Below are positions 55,714 to 64,000 of a stretch of DNA of 64,000 nucleotides, piece after piece (positions within the stretch are counted from its first letter, which is position 1; each line of letters opens with the position of its first letter). Source of the stretch: Sphaerisporangium album. GTDB taxonomy: Bacteria > Actinomycetota > Actinomycetes > Streptosporangiales > Streptosporangiaceae. The stretch lies in NCBI RefSeq assembly GCF_003323745.1, contig NZ_QOIL01000018.1, positions 62,001 through 126,000 of the forward strand, written 5' to 3'. The notes under the pieces are model-generated. The model made no database searches and was not told where the DNA came from. It saw nothing but the letters and a program-made list of their open reading frames with translations. Made by a program: the position numbers and the translations under genes.

Positions 55714-56229
55714 ATGACACCCGAAACCACCGGCGAGGACGAACGCGAGCAGGTGCTGGACTGGGTCGTCCGGCACACCGCCCTGCTCGGCTCGGCCGGC
55801 CAGGCGCCCCTGCGCAGGATCACCGTCTCGACCGCCACCCTGGCCATCGACGTCCAATGGTCGCCCCCGCCGGGACCGGCTCCCGGCGTCGGCGGCCAAC
55901 ACGACACCGGCCACGCCCACCCCCTCGAGTTCGCGGGCGCACCGCCGGACACCACGGCCGGCACACGGAGCACAGGCGGCACGGTGCTGGTCACCGCGCC
56001 CATGGTCGGCACCTTCTACCGGGCCCGCGAACCCGGAGCGCCGCCGTTCGTCCAGGTCGGCGACCTGGTCGAAGCGGGCCAGCAGGTCGGCGTCATCGAG
56101 GCGATGAAGCTCATGAACGCCGTCCAGGCCGAGCACGCCGGCCGCGTCAGCGAGATCGTCGCCGAGGACGGCACGCCCGTGCAGTACGAGGAGCCGCTGC
56201 TGGCCCTGGTGCCCTGCGACGCCCACTGA
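55714..56229 (+). CDS. accB: Biotin carboxyl carrier protein
   Basis: 171 residues. C-terminal biotinyl domain with the biotin-accepting Lys132 in VIEAMKLMNAV; TAPMVGTFYRAREPGAPPFV is the usual thumb and opening strand. A variable His/Gly/Thr linker (about 50-90) precedes it. The N-terminal 45 residues are helical. ATG with AAGGAGGA upstream, 56 bases after the AccD-AccA gene; it carries CO2 between AccC and that enzyme. Confidence 0.9.
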   Translation: MTPETTGEDEREQVLDWVVRHTALLGSAGQAPLRRITVSTATLAIDVQWSPPPGPAPGVGGQHDTGHAHPLEFAGAPPDTTAGTRSTGGTVLVTAPMVGTFYRAREPGAPPFVQVGDLVEAGQQVGVIEAMKLMNAVQAEHAGRVSEIVAEDGTPVQYEEPLLALVPCDAH

Positions 56230-56366
56230 CCCGACATGACGCGGGGGCACGTACGCCACTGGGCAGCCGCGCTCAGCCACCCTGAGCCACGCTGACACTC
56301 CGTCAGCCCGCCGCCGGCCGTCCCCGTCTGATCGTTCTCATTGGAAAGCCCGGAACCTGGAGCGCG

Positions 56367-57725
56367 ATGTTCACCACAGTTCTGATCGCCAACCGGGGCG
56401 AGATCGCTCTGCGCGTGCTTCGGACGTGCCGCGAGATGGGCGTCCGCACGGTGGTCGCCCACTCCACGGTGGACCGCGACTCGCCGGCGGTGCGCCAGGC
56501 CGACGAGTCCGTCCAGATCGGACCGGCCTCGCCCAGGCGCAGCTACCTCAACCCGGCCGCGATCATCGCCGCCGCCCAGCAGACCGGCGCCGACGCGATC
56601 CACCCCGGCTACGGCTTCCTGTCGGAGAGCCCGGAGTTCGCCGAGATCTGCCAGGCGCACGGCATCACCCTGATCGGCCCCCCGGCGGGCGTCATCGCGC
56701 GCCTGGGCGACAAGGTCTCGGCCCGCGCGTTCGCCGCCGAGGCGCGCCTGCCGCTGCTGCCCGGCGGCACGGGACCGGCCGAGGGCGTCTCCGACGCCGC
56801 GCGGACCGCCGCCGCCGTCGGCTACCCCGTGGTCCTCAAGGCGTCGGCCGGGGGCGGCGGGCGGGCCATGACGGTGGTGCACGACCCCGGCGACCTCGCC
56901 CGCGCCTACGCCGCCACCCGCCAGGAGGCGACCGCCCTGTTCGGCGACCCCCGCGTCTACGTCGAGAAGTACCTCGACGCCGCCCGCCACGTCGAGGTGC
57001 AGATCCTGGCCGACGCCCACGGCGAGGTGCTCCACCTCGGCGCCCGCGACTGCTCGGTGCAGCGCCGCCGCCAGAAGCTCATCGAGGAGACCGCGCCGCC
57101 CAACCTGCCGGCGGCGACCGTCGAGCACCTGGGCGAGCTGAGCGTGCGCGCCGCCCGTGCCGCCGGGTACGTCGGCGCGGGCACCTTCGAGTACGTGCTG
57201 GACGAGCACGGCGCCTGCCACTTCATCGAGGTGAACTGCCGGTTGCAGGTCGAGCACCCCATCACCGAGATGGTCACGGGCATCGACCTGGTCCGCGAGC
57301 AGCTGCTGGCCGCCGCCGGGCAGCGCCTGTCCTTCCGGCAGGCCGACATCACCCCCACCGGGGTGGCCATCGAGTGCCGCGTCAACGCCGAGGACCCGGC
57401 CCGCGGCTTCCTGCCCACGCCCGGCCTCGTCGAGGAGTTCGTGCCGCCCGGCGGGCCGTTCACCCGCGTCGACACCCACGCCGCCGCGGGGACGCGGATC
57501 ACGGCCGACTACGACCCGCTGCTGGCGAAGATCTCGGTCTGGGCGCCCACACGGGCGCAGGCGCTGGCCCGCGCGGACCGGGCGCTGGGGGAGTTGGTCG
57601 TGCGCGGGCAGGGGGTGTGCACGAACGTGGCCTTCCTGCGGGAGGTGCTCACCCACCCGCTGTTCCGGTACGCCAAGCACACCACCTCGCTGGTCGAGCA
57701 GATGATGTCCACCCCGATGCATTGA
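56367..57725 (+). CDS. accC: Biotin carboxylase
   Basis: 452 residues. N-terminus VLIANRGEIALRVLRTCREMG, ATP-grasp loop KASAGGGGRAM, RHVEVQILAD, RDCSVQRRRQKLIEE and catalytic FIEVNCRLQVEHPITE (one change from the usual NTRLQVEH: NCRLQVEH). RITADYDPLLAKI marks the C-terminal domain. It carboxylates AccB-biotin with bicarbonate and ATP. Only the AccC unit is present, without a fused biotinyl domain. 137 bases after accB; dyad copy D begins at its stop. Confidence 0.9.
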   Translation: MFTTVLIANRGEIALRVLRTCREMGVRTVVAHSTVDRDSPAVRQADESVQIGPASPRRSYLNPAAIIAAAQQTGADAIHPGYGFLSESPEFAEICQAHGITLIGPPAGVIARLGDKVSARAFAAEARLPLLPGGTGPAEGVSDAARTAAAVGYPVVLKASAGGGGRAMTVVHDPGDLARAYAATRQEATALFGDPRVYVEKYLDAARHVEVQILADAHGEVLHLGARDCSVQRRRQKLIEETAPPNLPAATVEHLGELSVRAARAAGYVGAGTFEYVLDEHGACHFIEVNCRLQVEHPITEMVTGIDLVREQLLAAAGQRLSFRQADITPTGVAIECRVNAEDPARGFLPTPGLVEEFVPPGGPFTRVDTHAAAGTRITADYDPLLAKISVWAPTRAQALARADRALGELVVRGQGVCTNVAFLREVLTHPLFRYAKHTTSLVEQMMSTPMH

Positions 57726-57753
57726 TCTACAATGTAAAGGCGTCCGGTAGGGA
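57724..57753. promoter_or_regulatory. TetR-style operator dyad, copy D, with extended repeat
   Basis: GATCTACAATGTAAAGG then CGTCCGGTAGGGACC; core TACA-A-TGTA. It begins two bases before the accC stop ends and lies 420 bases before the next gene, so it marks the edge of the polyketide locus. Followed by an A-rich stretch (AAAATCAAGATCAAAAAAGG). Confidence 0.5.
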
Positions 57754-57777
57754 CCAAAATCAAGATCAAAAAAGGAC

Positions 57778-57962
57778 TCAAGACAGCTCCCACCCCACAG
57801 GGCGACGCCGGCCGCGACCCGGGGTCCCGGTCGCAATGCTATTGGCGCTGAGGGCTGATCTGCGGGCCGGGAACAGCAGGAGCACGGCGAGCACCAGCGT
57901 GACCGCGGCGAACAGCCGATCTCGGGGCAGAGGTGGGATGGTGCGCGGTTCGTTAATGACGA
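57778..57962 (-). pseudogene. Remnant of a membrane protein C-terminus
   Basis: An open stretch without any start codon at its beginning reads PRDRLFAAVTLVLAVLLLFP then ARRSALSANSIA and stops. It is one hydrophobic helix with a basic cytosolic tail. It is bounded upstream by an in-frame TAG. Most likely the tail of a lost membrane protein (transporter or kinase). The family cannot be named. Confidence 0.35.
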
Positions 57963-58146
57963 ACTACGATCGACGCCGAATGTGCGCGTTGTCCGCCACG
58001 TGTCACGGTTTGTCGCCGGCGGCCATCGCCGGTGCGACCGTGACACAACCATGACACGGCGCGAACGAGGCGGGGACACGGCCGGCGGACAGTGGACGGG
58101 GTTGACGGGCGGGCGAGTTACGGAGCGTGCGGTGATACTCGGCGGC

Positions 58147-58821
58147 GTGTCGCGAGTGTTGTTGATCGAGGATGACCCGGCCGTGCGGGAGGGCCTTGAG
58201 CTGGCCCTGACCCGGCATGGGCACCGGGTGCGCGCGGTGGAGTCCGGCGAGCAGGGGCTGGACCGGCTGCGTACGGACCTTCCCGATGTCGTCGTGCTCG
58301 ATCTGATGTTGCCTGGCATGGACGGGTTCGAGGTCTGCCGCCGCATCCGGGCCGCCGGGGACGTACCGATCATCATGGTCACCGCGCGCGGTGACGACAT
58401 GGACGTGGTGGCCGGGTTGGAGGCGGGCGCCGACGACTACGTGGTCAAGCCGGTGCAGCCCAGGGTGCTGGAGGCACGCATTCGCGCGGTGCTCCGGCGG
58501 ATCGGCCGGGACCAGGCGGAGCTGGAGCGGCACGGGGACCTGACCGTCGATCGGGCCGGGCTGGTGGTCGCCAAACGCGGCGTGCCGGTGGGCCTCGCGC
58601 CGACCGAACTGCGCCTGCTGCTCGAGCTCTCCGGCACGCCGGGCCGGGTGCACAGCCGCCAGCAGTTGCTGGAGTCGGTGTGGGAGCACGGGTATTTCGG
58701 CGACTCGCGTCTGGTGGACGCGTGTGTGCAGCGGTTGCGCGCGAAGATCGAGGACGACTCGGCGGCGCCCGTCTACGTCCAGACGGTGCGTGGGTTCGGG
58801 TACCGGTTCGGGCCGGTGTGA
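58147..58821 (+). CDS. OmpR-family response regulator
   Basis: 224 residues. Receiver domain with Asp52 in VVVLDLMLPGMDGFEVCRRI, Thr in IIMVTARGDD and Lys in DDYVVKP. Winged-helix output (about 128-222) with LTVDRAGLVV, LAPTELRLLLEL and QTVRGFGYRFG. GTG start; GATACT at 58134-58139 sits seven bases before it, so a leaderless mRNA is possible. Pairs with the kinase gene eight bases downstream. The control targets may include the facing murF/ddl operon. Confidence 0.9.
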   Translation: MSRVLLIEDDPAVREGLELALTRHGHRVRAVESGEQGLDRLRTDLPDVVVLDLMLPGMDGFEVCRRIRAAGDVPIIMVTARGDDMDVVAGLEAGADDYVVKPVQPRVLEARIRAVLRRIGRDQAELERHGDLTVDRAGLVVAKRGVPVGLAPTELRLLLELSGTPGRVHSRQQLLESVWEHGYFGDSRLVDACVQRLRAKIEDDSAAPVYVQTVRGFGYRFGPV

Positions 58822-58828
58822 GCCGCCG

Positions 58829-60331
58829 ATGGCACCTCGGCCGAGCCTGGGGCTGCGTACCCGGCTGTTGTTCGCGTTCGCACTACTGTGTGTGGTCACC
58901 GCGGCGGCGGTGGCCGGCGGGAGCTACGTCCAGGCCCGCACCGCCATCCTGCAGCGGGCCCAGGATGCGGCGGTGCTGGCGATGACAAGCCGCCTGCAGG
59001 CGCTGTTCCCGTTGCGGAGCGCGGCGCCGGGCCTGGACGAGCTCGGTGAGATCGCCGCGGCCGCGGCCGACCAGAACGGCTTCGCGGTCGCCGTCTACCG
59101 CGGGATGCACGCGCCGGTTCCCCCGTCCCTGGCACCGCCCCTGGCACCGGGGTCGGGGGCGGGGCGCTGGAGGCCGGGCGGGAAGGCCGGGATCTTGGAT
59201 CTCGGGGTGGTTTCACCGGAGTTGCGGCAGGTGGTGGCCGGCGGCCGTACCGCGTGGCAACGTGTGGTGTGGCAGGGCGAGCCCTATCTGATCATCGGCA
59301 CGCCGTTGCTGATCATCGAGCAGGATCGGACGACGCGGGTGTCCGGCGTCGAGGTCTACACCGCGCGCAGCCTGCTTGCCGAACAGCACAGCATCGACGA
59401 GCTCGCCGCACGCGCCTGGTTCATCGGCGGGGCGGCCCTGGCGTTCGCGATCGTCCTGGCGTTGCTGGCCACTCGTGGCGTGCTGGGCCCGGTGCGTGAG
59501 CTCGGCCGGGCGGCACGTCTGCTGGGCGAGGGCGAGATGCGGACCAGGATCGCGGTGCGCGGCTCCGATGAGCTGGCCGACGTGGCGCGCACGTTCAACA
59601 ACACCGCCGCGGAGCTGGAACGGCTCGTCAAGCAGCTGCGCGAGATGGAGGCCGATGCCCGCCGGTTCGTGGCCGACGTGTCCCACGAGCTGCGCACCCC
59701 GCTGGCCGCGCTGGCCGCGGTGGCTGACGTCCTGGAGGAGGAGGCGGCCCGGCTGCCCGAGCCCGCCGGCAGGGCCGCCAGGCTGGTCAGCCAGGAGACG
59801 CTCAACCTCACCGCTCTGGTGAACGACCTCATCGAGATCAGCAGGTTCGACTCCGGCGTCGCGGCCCTCGCGCTGAACGGGGTCGACGTGGCCGAACTGG
59901 TGCGCGCGACCTTGCGCGTTCGGGGCTGGTCGGAGCGGGTGCGTACCGAGGTTCCGCCCGGGGTGATGGCGCGGCTGGACCCGCGCCGGGTGGACGTCAT
60001 CCTCGCGAACATGGTCGGCAACGCCCTGCGGCACGGCGAGCCACCGGTGTCGGTACGGCTCTGCGCCGACCCGCGCTGGATCGCTCTGGAGGTCCGCGAC
60101 CACGGATCGGGGCTGGACGAGGCGGTGCTGCCGCAGGTGTTCGACCGGTTCTACAAGGCCAGCGCGGCCAGGGCCAGGTCCGAGGGCAGCGGCCTGGGCC
60201 TGGCCATCGCGCGGGAGAACGCACGCCTGCACGGAGGCGATCTGACCGCGACCAACGCCCCGGACGGCGGCGCCATCTTCACGCTGCGCCTGCCACGCCG
60301 GGCGCCCGATCCGGATGAAGGCCCCGAATGA
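58829..60331 (+). CDS. Two-component sensor histidine kinase with extracytoplasmic domain
   Basis: 500 residues. Two membrane segments (about 12-34 and 195-215) enclose an outside sensor domain of about 160 residues. A HAMP domain (about 216-268, with [19 protein letters not shown]) follows. The phospho-acceptor is His286 in [14 protein letters not shown] box [12 protein letters not shown] boxes [21 protein letters not shown] and G box [11 protein letters not shown] are all intact. The arrangement recalls CseC-like envelope-stress kinases. ATG start; its stop overlaps the lipoprotein start (ATGA). Confidence 0.9.
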   Translation: MAPRPSLGLRTRLLFAFALLCVVTAAAVAGGSYVQARTAILQRAQDAAVLAMTSRLQALFPLRSAAPGLDELGEIAAAAADQNGFAVAVYRGMHAPVPPSLAPPLAPGSGAGRWRPGGKAGILDLGVVSPELRQVVAGGRTAWQRVVWQGEPYLIIGTPLLIIEQDRTTRVSGVEVYTARSLLAEQHSIDELAARAWFIGGAALAFAIVLALLATRGVLGPVRELGRAARLLGEGEMRTRIAVRGSDELADVARTFNNTAAELERLVKQLREMEADARRFVADVSHELRTPLAALAAVADVLEEEAARLPEPAGRAARLVSQETLNLTALVNDLIEISRFDSGVAALALNGVDVAELVRATLRVRGWSERVRTEVPPGVMARLDPRRVDVILANMVGNALRHGEPPVSVRLCADPRWIALEVRDHGSGLDEAVLPQVFDRFYKASAARARSEGSGLGLAIARENARLHGGDLTATNAPDGGAIFTLRLPRRAPDPDEGPE

Positions 60332-60813
60332 GGACCGGACTTGCCCGCCGCATGCTCGCCGCGGGTCTCGTATCGCTCGTCGCCGTGGCCGGCTGCGGCG
60401 TGCGACCCAGCGACGCCATCCCCGCCGGCGACCCGCCGAGCGGACGCGTCGCACCAACCACGACGATCACCCTCTATCTGGTGAAGGACGGCCGACTCAG
60501 CGCGGTAACGCGGCCCAGTGATCGTGCGATGTTCCGGGCGGACACGCTCGCGCTGCTGGCAGAGGGACCCACCGCGGGGGAACAGGCGCACGGATTCACC
60601 ACCGACGTCCCGCCCGAAGCCGGCCCGTTCTCGGTGACCGCGGCCCCGGCCGGTCACTTGATGGTGACCCTGTCCACTCCGGCCGGCGAACTGTCCGCGC
60701 TGGCCGTCGCGCAGATCGTGTGCACGGCCGCCGCCACGGCGCCGAAAGGCCCTGCCCAGGTCACCGTCGTCGGTGCTGGGCAGAGTGTCGGCCCCCAGAA
60801 CTGCCCGGGGTAA
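60328..60813 (+). CDS. Lipoprotein coupled to the two-component system
   Basis: 161 residues. Signal peptide with a lipobox ending at Cys23 (VSLVAVAGC). The mature part begins with a Pro/Gly linker, then [18 protein letters not shown] and [18 protein letters not shown], resembling a short GerMN/LpqB-like sensor fold. Translationally coupled to the kinase, which suggests it tunes sensing at the membrane, as CseA does in Streptomyces; that role is inferred. The 259-base gap after its stop shows no supportable gene. Confidence 0.7.
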   Translation: MRTGLARRMLAAGLVSLVAVAGCGVRPSDAIPAGDPPSGRVAPTTTITLYLVKDGRLSAVTRPSDRAMFRADTLALLAEGPTAGEQAHGFTTDVPPEAGPFSVTAAPAGHLMVTLSTPAGELSALAVAQIVCTAAATAPKGPAQVTVVGAGQSVGPQNCPG

Positions 60814-61072
60814 CGGTGGAGACCTATCCTCTGCTTTGGGCAGATCGCCGCGGTGTCGGGGAGATCGAATGGAACGTGCGGCCGGCGGTGGTGGTGACGG
60901 CGATGACCGCTGCGGCGAGGTCGGGTGGCCGCGCGCGGGGGCAGCGGGCACTGGGCATGGGCGACGGCCAGAGCGGCGGCCGCACGCCGGCGTCGAACGT
61001 GTCCGCGCCGGCCTGTGGCACCGGGAGCTGTACGGCGCCAACTCGCCGTGAAAGAACGCGACCGCGGGTGCG

Positions 61073-61765
61073 TCAGTCGGCCAGCGCGAAGCCGGCCGCC
61101 GCCTGCGCGTGCAGCCGAGCGCTCGGCAGCAGCGGGATGGCGGTGTTCTTCTCGGTGATCAGGAGTTCGATCTCCGTGCAGCCGAGGATGACGCCTTCGG
61201 CGCCGTCGGCTGCGAGATCGGCGATGATCTGGGCGTAGGCGTCCCTGGAGGATCCCCGGAGCACCCCGCGCACCAGTTCGTCGAAGATCACGCGATGGAC
61301 CAGTTCCCGCTGCTCGCGCCGCGGGACGACCACGTCGAAGCCGTGGGTGGCCAGCCGATCCCGGTAGAAGGGCTGCTCCATGGTGAAGTGAGTGCCCAGC
61401 AGACCGACCTTGCGCATCCCTCTGGCGCGGACCTCCGCGCCCACGGCGTCGGCGATGTGCAGCACGGGCACGCTCGCGGCCCGCGCCACGTCGTCGCTCA
61501 CCCGGCTGAAGGTGTTGCTGCAGATGAGCAGGAGGTCGGCGCCGAGATCTTCCAGTTTCCCGCCGGCATCGGCCAGCAGCGTACTCACCTCGTCCCAGCG
61601 GTCGGCGAAGATGAGGTCCTCGACGGTCGTGTAGTCGACCGACCAGATGAGGCTGTTGGCGGAATGGCTGCCGCCGAGTCGCTCGCGTACCCGCTGGTTG
61701 ATGATCTGGTAGTAGATCATCGTCGATTCCCAGCTCAATCCGCCGATGAGGCCGATAGTGCGCAT
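61073..61765 (-). CDS. Aspartate/glutamate racemase family protein
   Basis: 230 residues. The start RTIGLIGGLSWESTMIYYQIIN is that of YgeA/aspartate-racemase proteins. The two catalytic cysteines are Cys82 in LLLICSNTF and Cys196 in VILGCTEIELLI. It is PLP-independent and epimerises Asp, Glu or another amino acid; YgeA-type members have broad substrate range. ATG with GGAGAT upstream. It follows murF and ddl in the same direction (with a fossil ABC fragment between), which suggests supply of a D-amino acid for cell-wall precursors. Confidence 0.82.
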   Translation of the reverse strand: MRTIGLIGGLSWESTMIYYQIINQRVRERLGGSHSANSLIWSVDYTTVEDLIFADRWDEVSTLLADAGGKLEDLGADLLLICSNTFSRVSDDVARAASVPVLHIADAVGAEVRARGMRKVGLLGTHFTMEQPFYRDRLATHGFDVVVPRREQRELVHRVIFDELVRGVLRGSSRDAYAQIIADLAADGAEGVILGCTEIELLITEKNTAIPLLPSARLHAQAAAGFALAD

Positions 61766-61794
61766 GGATCTCCGTTTCGATGGCTTGTGCCGGC

Positions 61795-61944
61795 GGGCTG
61801 GTCGGTGCCGGCCACGGTGACGGTGCCGCCACTGGCCCGGCCGAGTCCGGCCAGGCGGTGCATCGGCATGGACTTGCCCGATCCGCTCGGCCCCTGGGCG
61901 ATGCGCCAGCGGTCAGGCACCGGCCAGCGCACGGGCGCAGGCAC
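61795..61944 (-). pseudogene. Fragment of an ABC transporter ATPase
   Basis: Between murF and the racemase one frame reads AQGPSGSGKSMPMHRLAGLG then SGGTVTVAGTD. This is the Walker A region and following strand of a LolD/MacB-type ATPase; the serine before MPMH replaces the usual Thr/Ser-Thr pair. No signature or Walker B follows. It overlaps the last bases of murF, so an old recombination joined murF to a truncated ABC gene. Confidence 0.55.
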
Positions 61945-63292
61945 CGAGCCCGATCTCGCTGGAGGCCTTGACGAACACCACGTCTCCCGGTTGGAGAAGC
62001 GCGGTGGCCAGCGTGAGGGCCCCGGCCACGTCCTCGACGGTGTGGACGGCCACGCCCTGGTCGCAGGACTCCACTGCCTCCGCCATCGCGAGCGGATCCC
62101 CTGCTCCGACCGCGATCAGCACGTCGAAGCGGAGGTCGGCGACGAGCCGGCCCATCTCCGTGTGCCGGGCGCGGGAGGCGTCCGCCTGCTGCCCCATCGC
62201 ACCGAGCACGGCGACGGTACGACGGGTGCCGGCCAGGGCCTTCACCGCCCGCAGCCCGGCCCGCATGGATTCGGGGCTGGCGTTGTAGGCGTCGTTGACG
62301 ATGGTGATGCCGTCAGGTCGTTCGACGATCTCCAGCCGGCCCGCGGAGCGCCGCCGTGCGGCGTTCAGCCCATCGGCGATCTCGGCGACGCCCAGGCCGA
62401 GAGCGGTGGCGACGGCGGCGGCGGCCAGGGCGTTGCTCACCTGGTGCTCGCCTATGAGGTCGAGCTGGACCGGGGCGCGGCCGGAGGGCGTCACCAACTC
62501 GAACGCGGTTCGCGCGTGGTCGGTCATCCGCACGTTTTCGGCTCGCACCTGTGCCTCCGCCGACTCTCCGTACAGCAGGATCTGGGCCCTGGTGCGGCTT
62601 GCCATGCCCATGACGTACGGGTCGTCGGCGTTGAGCAGCGCGAACCCGTCCGCCGGAAGTGCCTGGACCAGCTCGCCTTTGGCCGCGGCCACATCGGCCG
62701 GCCCGACTCCCATACGCTCCACATGTGCGGTGCCGACATTGAGCACCAGGCCGACCTGGGGCGGTGCGAGCCCGGTCAGGTACGTCAGGTCGCCCTTCCG
62801 GCCTGCTCCCATTTCCAGCACCAGGTATCGGGTTGTGGCATCGGCACGCAGCACGGTGAGCGGCAGCCCGAGCTCGTTGTTGAACGACCTGTCAGTGGCG
62901 ACCGTCGCGGCGTGCCGTTCGAGCACCTGGGCCAGCAGGTCCTTGGTCGTGGTCTTGCCCACGGAGCCGGTCAGGCCGATCACGGTCGGGCTGATTTGTT
63001 CGAGCAGGTGCCTGGCCAGCAGGCCGATCGCGAGCTGGACGTCCTGGACCACGAGGGCGGGCACGCCGACGGGCCTTGAGCCCAGCACGGCGACGGCGCC
63101 GCCCGCGATGGCACCGGCCGCGTAGTCGTGACCGTCAACGCGGGCGCCGACCGTCGCGGCGAACAGGCCGCCCGGCACCACCTCGCGGGAGTCGACCGCC
63201 GAGGGCGCCGTCACCAGCGCCTGCGGGTCGCGCACGTCATACAGGCTTGCGCCGACTACGTGCGCGATCTTGTTCAGCGTCATGGGGATCAT
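61913..63292 (-). CDS. murF: UDP-N-acetylmuramoyl-tripeptide--D-alanyl-D-alanine ligase (MurF)
   Basis: 459 residues. N-terminal uridine-binding domain (ALVTAPSAVDSREVVPGGLF), central ATP-binding loop IGLTGSVGKTTTKDLLAQVL, then LVLEMGAGRKGDLTYL and FALLNADDP. The C-terminal domain has IVNDAYNASPESMRAGL. It adds a D-Ala-D-Ala-type dipeptide to the UDP-MurNAc tripeptide. It lies next to a ddl and not in the division/cell-wall cluster, so it is probably a second, accessory MurF. The ATG overlaps the ddl stop (ATGA). Confidence 0.9.
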   Translation of the reverse strand: MIPMTLNKIAHVVGASLYDVRDPQALVTAPSAVDSREVVPGGLFAATVGARVDGHDYAAGAIAGGAVAVLGSRPVGVPALVVQDVQLAIGLLARHLLEQISPTVIGLTGSVGKTTTKDLLAQVLERHAATVATDRSFNNELGLPLTVLRADATTRYLVLEMGAGRKGDLTYLTGLAPPQVGLVLNVGTAHVERMGVGPADVAAAKGELVQALPADGFALLNADDPYVMGMASRTRAQILLYGESAEAQVRAENVRMTDHARTAFELVTPSGRAPVQLDLIGEHQVSNALAAAAVATALGLGVAEIADGLNAARRRSAGRLEIVERPDGITIVNDAYNASPESMRAGLRAVKALAGTRRTVAVLGAMGQQADASRARHTEMGRLVADLRFDVLIAVGAGDPLAMAEAVESCDQGVAVHTVEDVAGALTLATALLQPGDVVFVKASSEIGLGACARALAGA

Positions 63293-64000
63293 GAGCCGCT
63301 CCTGGCGAACGCGAGGTCGATGAGGCGGCTCAGCAGGTCCGGGTACGGGACACCGCTTGCGGCCCAGGCCCTGGCGTAGACGGAACGGGAGGTGAAGCCG
63401 GGCATGGTGTTGATCTCCAGCACGTACAGGCGTCCCATGTCCTCCTCATAGAGGAAGTCGACACGGGACAGGCCGTAGCCACCGATCGCCCGGAAGGCGC
63501 GCAGGGCCAGCTCGCGCACGTCCTCGGCGACCCGTTCCGGCAGCACGGCAGGGATGATGGCGATCTCGGCCTGGCTGAGGTACTTGGCCTCATAGTCGAG
63601 CCAGTCGCCGGGCACGATGAGCTCGCCGGGCACCGAAGCTTCCGGAGTGTCGTAGCCGCCGAGCACGCCGCAGATGACCTCGCGCGCGGTCACGCCCTGC
63701 TCGACGATGACCACCCGGTCGTAGGCCAGCGCCAGATCTACGCCCGCGCGCAGCTCCTCCATGGAGGTGACACGTGAGATGCCGATGGAGGAGCCCATGT
63801 TGGCCGGTTTGACGTACATCGGCCAGTCGAGCGACTTCACCAGACCCCGGTAGCCGGTGGTGGTGCGCCATTCGTGCTCGGTGAACCACACATGTGGGGT
63901 GACCGGAATGTCCTCCGCCAGGAAGGTGCGCCGCATCGCGACCTTGTTCATGGCCACGGCAGAGGCCATGACGCCGCAGCCCACGTACGGGATGCCCAGC
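63289..64000 (-). CDS. ddl: D-alanine--D-alanine ligase (5' end beyond window)
   Basis: 237 residues visible; the N-terminus lies past 64000. ATP-grasp features: VGCGVMASAVAMNKVAMRR, the glycine-rich loop KPANMGSSIGISRV, metal ligands in SRVDFLYEE and LEINTMPGFT. The omega-loop reads DWLDYEAKYLS with Tyr, as in true D-Ala-D-Ala ligases; VanA-type D-Ala-D-Lac ligases have His there. With murF it forms a ddl-murF pair whose product would be joined directly to the muramyl tripeptide. Probably an accessory copy for altered or drug-resistant wall synthesis. Confidence 0.85.
   Translation of the reverse strand, partial: LGIPYVGCGVMASAVAMNKVAMRRTFLAEDIPVTPHVWFTEHEWRTTTGYRGLVKSLDWPMYVKPANMGSSIGISRVTSMEELRAGVDLALAYDRVVIVEQGVTAREVICGVLGGYDTPEASVPGELIVPGDWLDYEAKYLSQAEIAIIPAVLPERVAEDVRELALRAFRAIGGYGLSRVDFLYEEDMGRLYVLEINTMPGFTSRSVYARAWAASGVPYPDLLSRLIDLAFARSGS

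Noticed and set aside
58003-58899. A 298-codon frame opposite the response regulator
   Set aside because: Antisense shadow; the plus strand encodes a complete receiver and winged helix.
60814-61072. A short plus-strand frame ending RAGLWHRELYGANSP
   Set aside because: Looks like a protein tail, but no family or start can be supported; the interval is reported as empty.
63289-64000. VanA-like D-Ala-D-Lac ligase
   Set aside because: The omega-loop has the DYEAKYL motif of D-Ala-D-Ala ligases, not the His-containing loop of D-Lac ligases; no vanH or vanX is visible.

Overview
This is a very GC-rich chromosomal window from a mycelial actinomycete. A Streptosporangiales-type organism (Streptosporangium, Nonomuraea or Actinomadura relatives) is the best guess. 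This rests on the mycobacterial-type order garA - ftsR - DUF151 - merR - gcvP, a spore-pigment-like type II polyketide cluster, classical menaquinone genes, a tricorn protease, DUF3040 and DUF5999 proteins, frequent GTG starts and possible leaderless transcripts. The genus cannot be fixed from the sequence alone. I found no rRNA, tRNA or CRISPR array.

Layout. 1-1.7 kb: 3' part of a GDP-mannose pyrophosphorylase/phosphomannomutase-type gene. 2.0-7.9 kb: garA (FHA), ftsR (MerR), a DUF151 nuclease, a second MerR, and gcvP behind a tandem glycine riboswitch. 8-13.3 kb: TPR protein, small membrane protein, alpha/beta hydrolase, DUF5999, a TetR regulator and a group 1/2 sigma-70 factor. 13.6-19.6 kb: a small secreted protein, menE/menD divergent from each other, an AlkA-like glycosylase, a methyltransferase and DedA. 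19.6-24.1 kb: a GntR regulator and the sugar-type ABC transporter it very probably controls through three near-identical 17-bp sites. 24.5-27.6 kb: a large P-loop NTPase with C-terminal repeats and a broken methyltransferase. 27.7-34 kb: menF, a secreted SGNH hydrolase, and an ABC exporter/two-component operon.

34.0-34.7 kb is a patch of gene debris (hydrolase tail, Tn3 transposase piece, MmyB-type regulator tail). 34.7-45.2 kb: tricorn protease, a 45-residue basic protein, an Rv2578c-type radical SAM protein, DUF3040, a penicillin-binding protein, an acyltransferase, a GNAT, a tyrosine recombinase and a MarR protein. 45.4-57.7 kb: a type II polyketide locus. Eight genes on the minus strand encode SchA/CurD-like, double-ABM, aromatase, ACP, chain-length factor, KS-alpha, cupin and TcmI-type cyclase proteins. 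They are followed by an AfsR-like regulator and, in the opposite direction, a dedicated acetyl-CoA carboxylase (AccD-AccA fusion, AccB, AccC) that would supply malonyl-CoA. 58.1-64 kb: an OmpR/histidine-kinase/lipoprotein operon facing an aspartate-racemase, murF and ddl operon, which suggests a cell-wall precursor or self-resistance module. That operon is interrupted by a fossil ABC ATPase.

Regulatory structure worth following: four copies of a TetR-style dyad (core TACWWTGTAAAGG) at 11.3, 34.0, 44.6 and 57.7 kb, three of them beside debris, a recombinase or a module edge; the GntR operator set; the riboswitch with a hairpin that competes with the end of aptamer 2; a folded leader before the DUF151 gene; and a perfect 19-bp hairpin in a divergent intergenic region at 42.65 kb.
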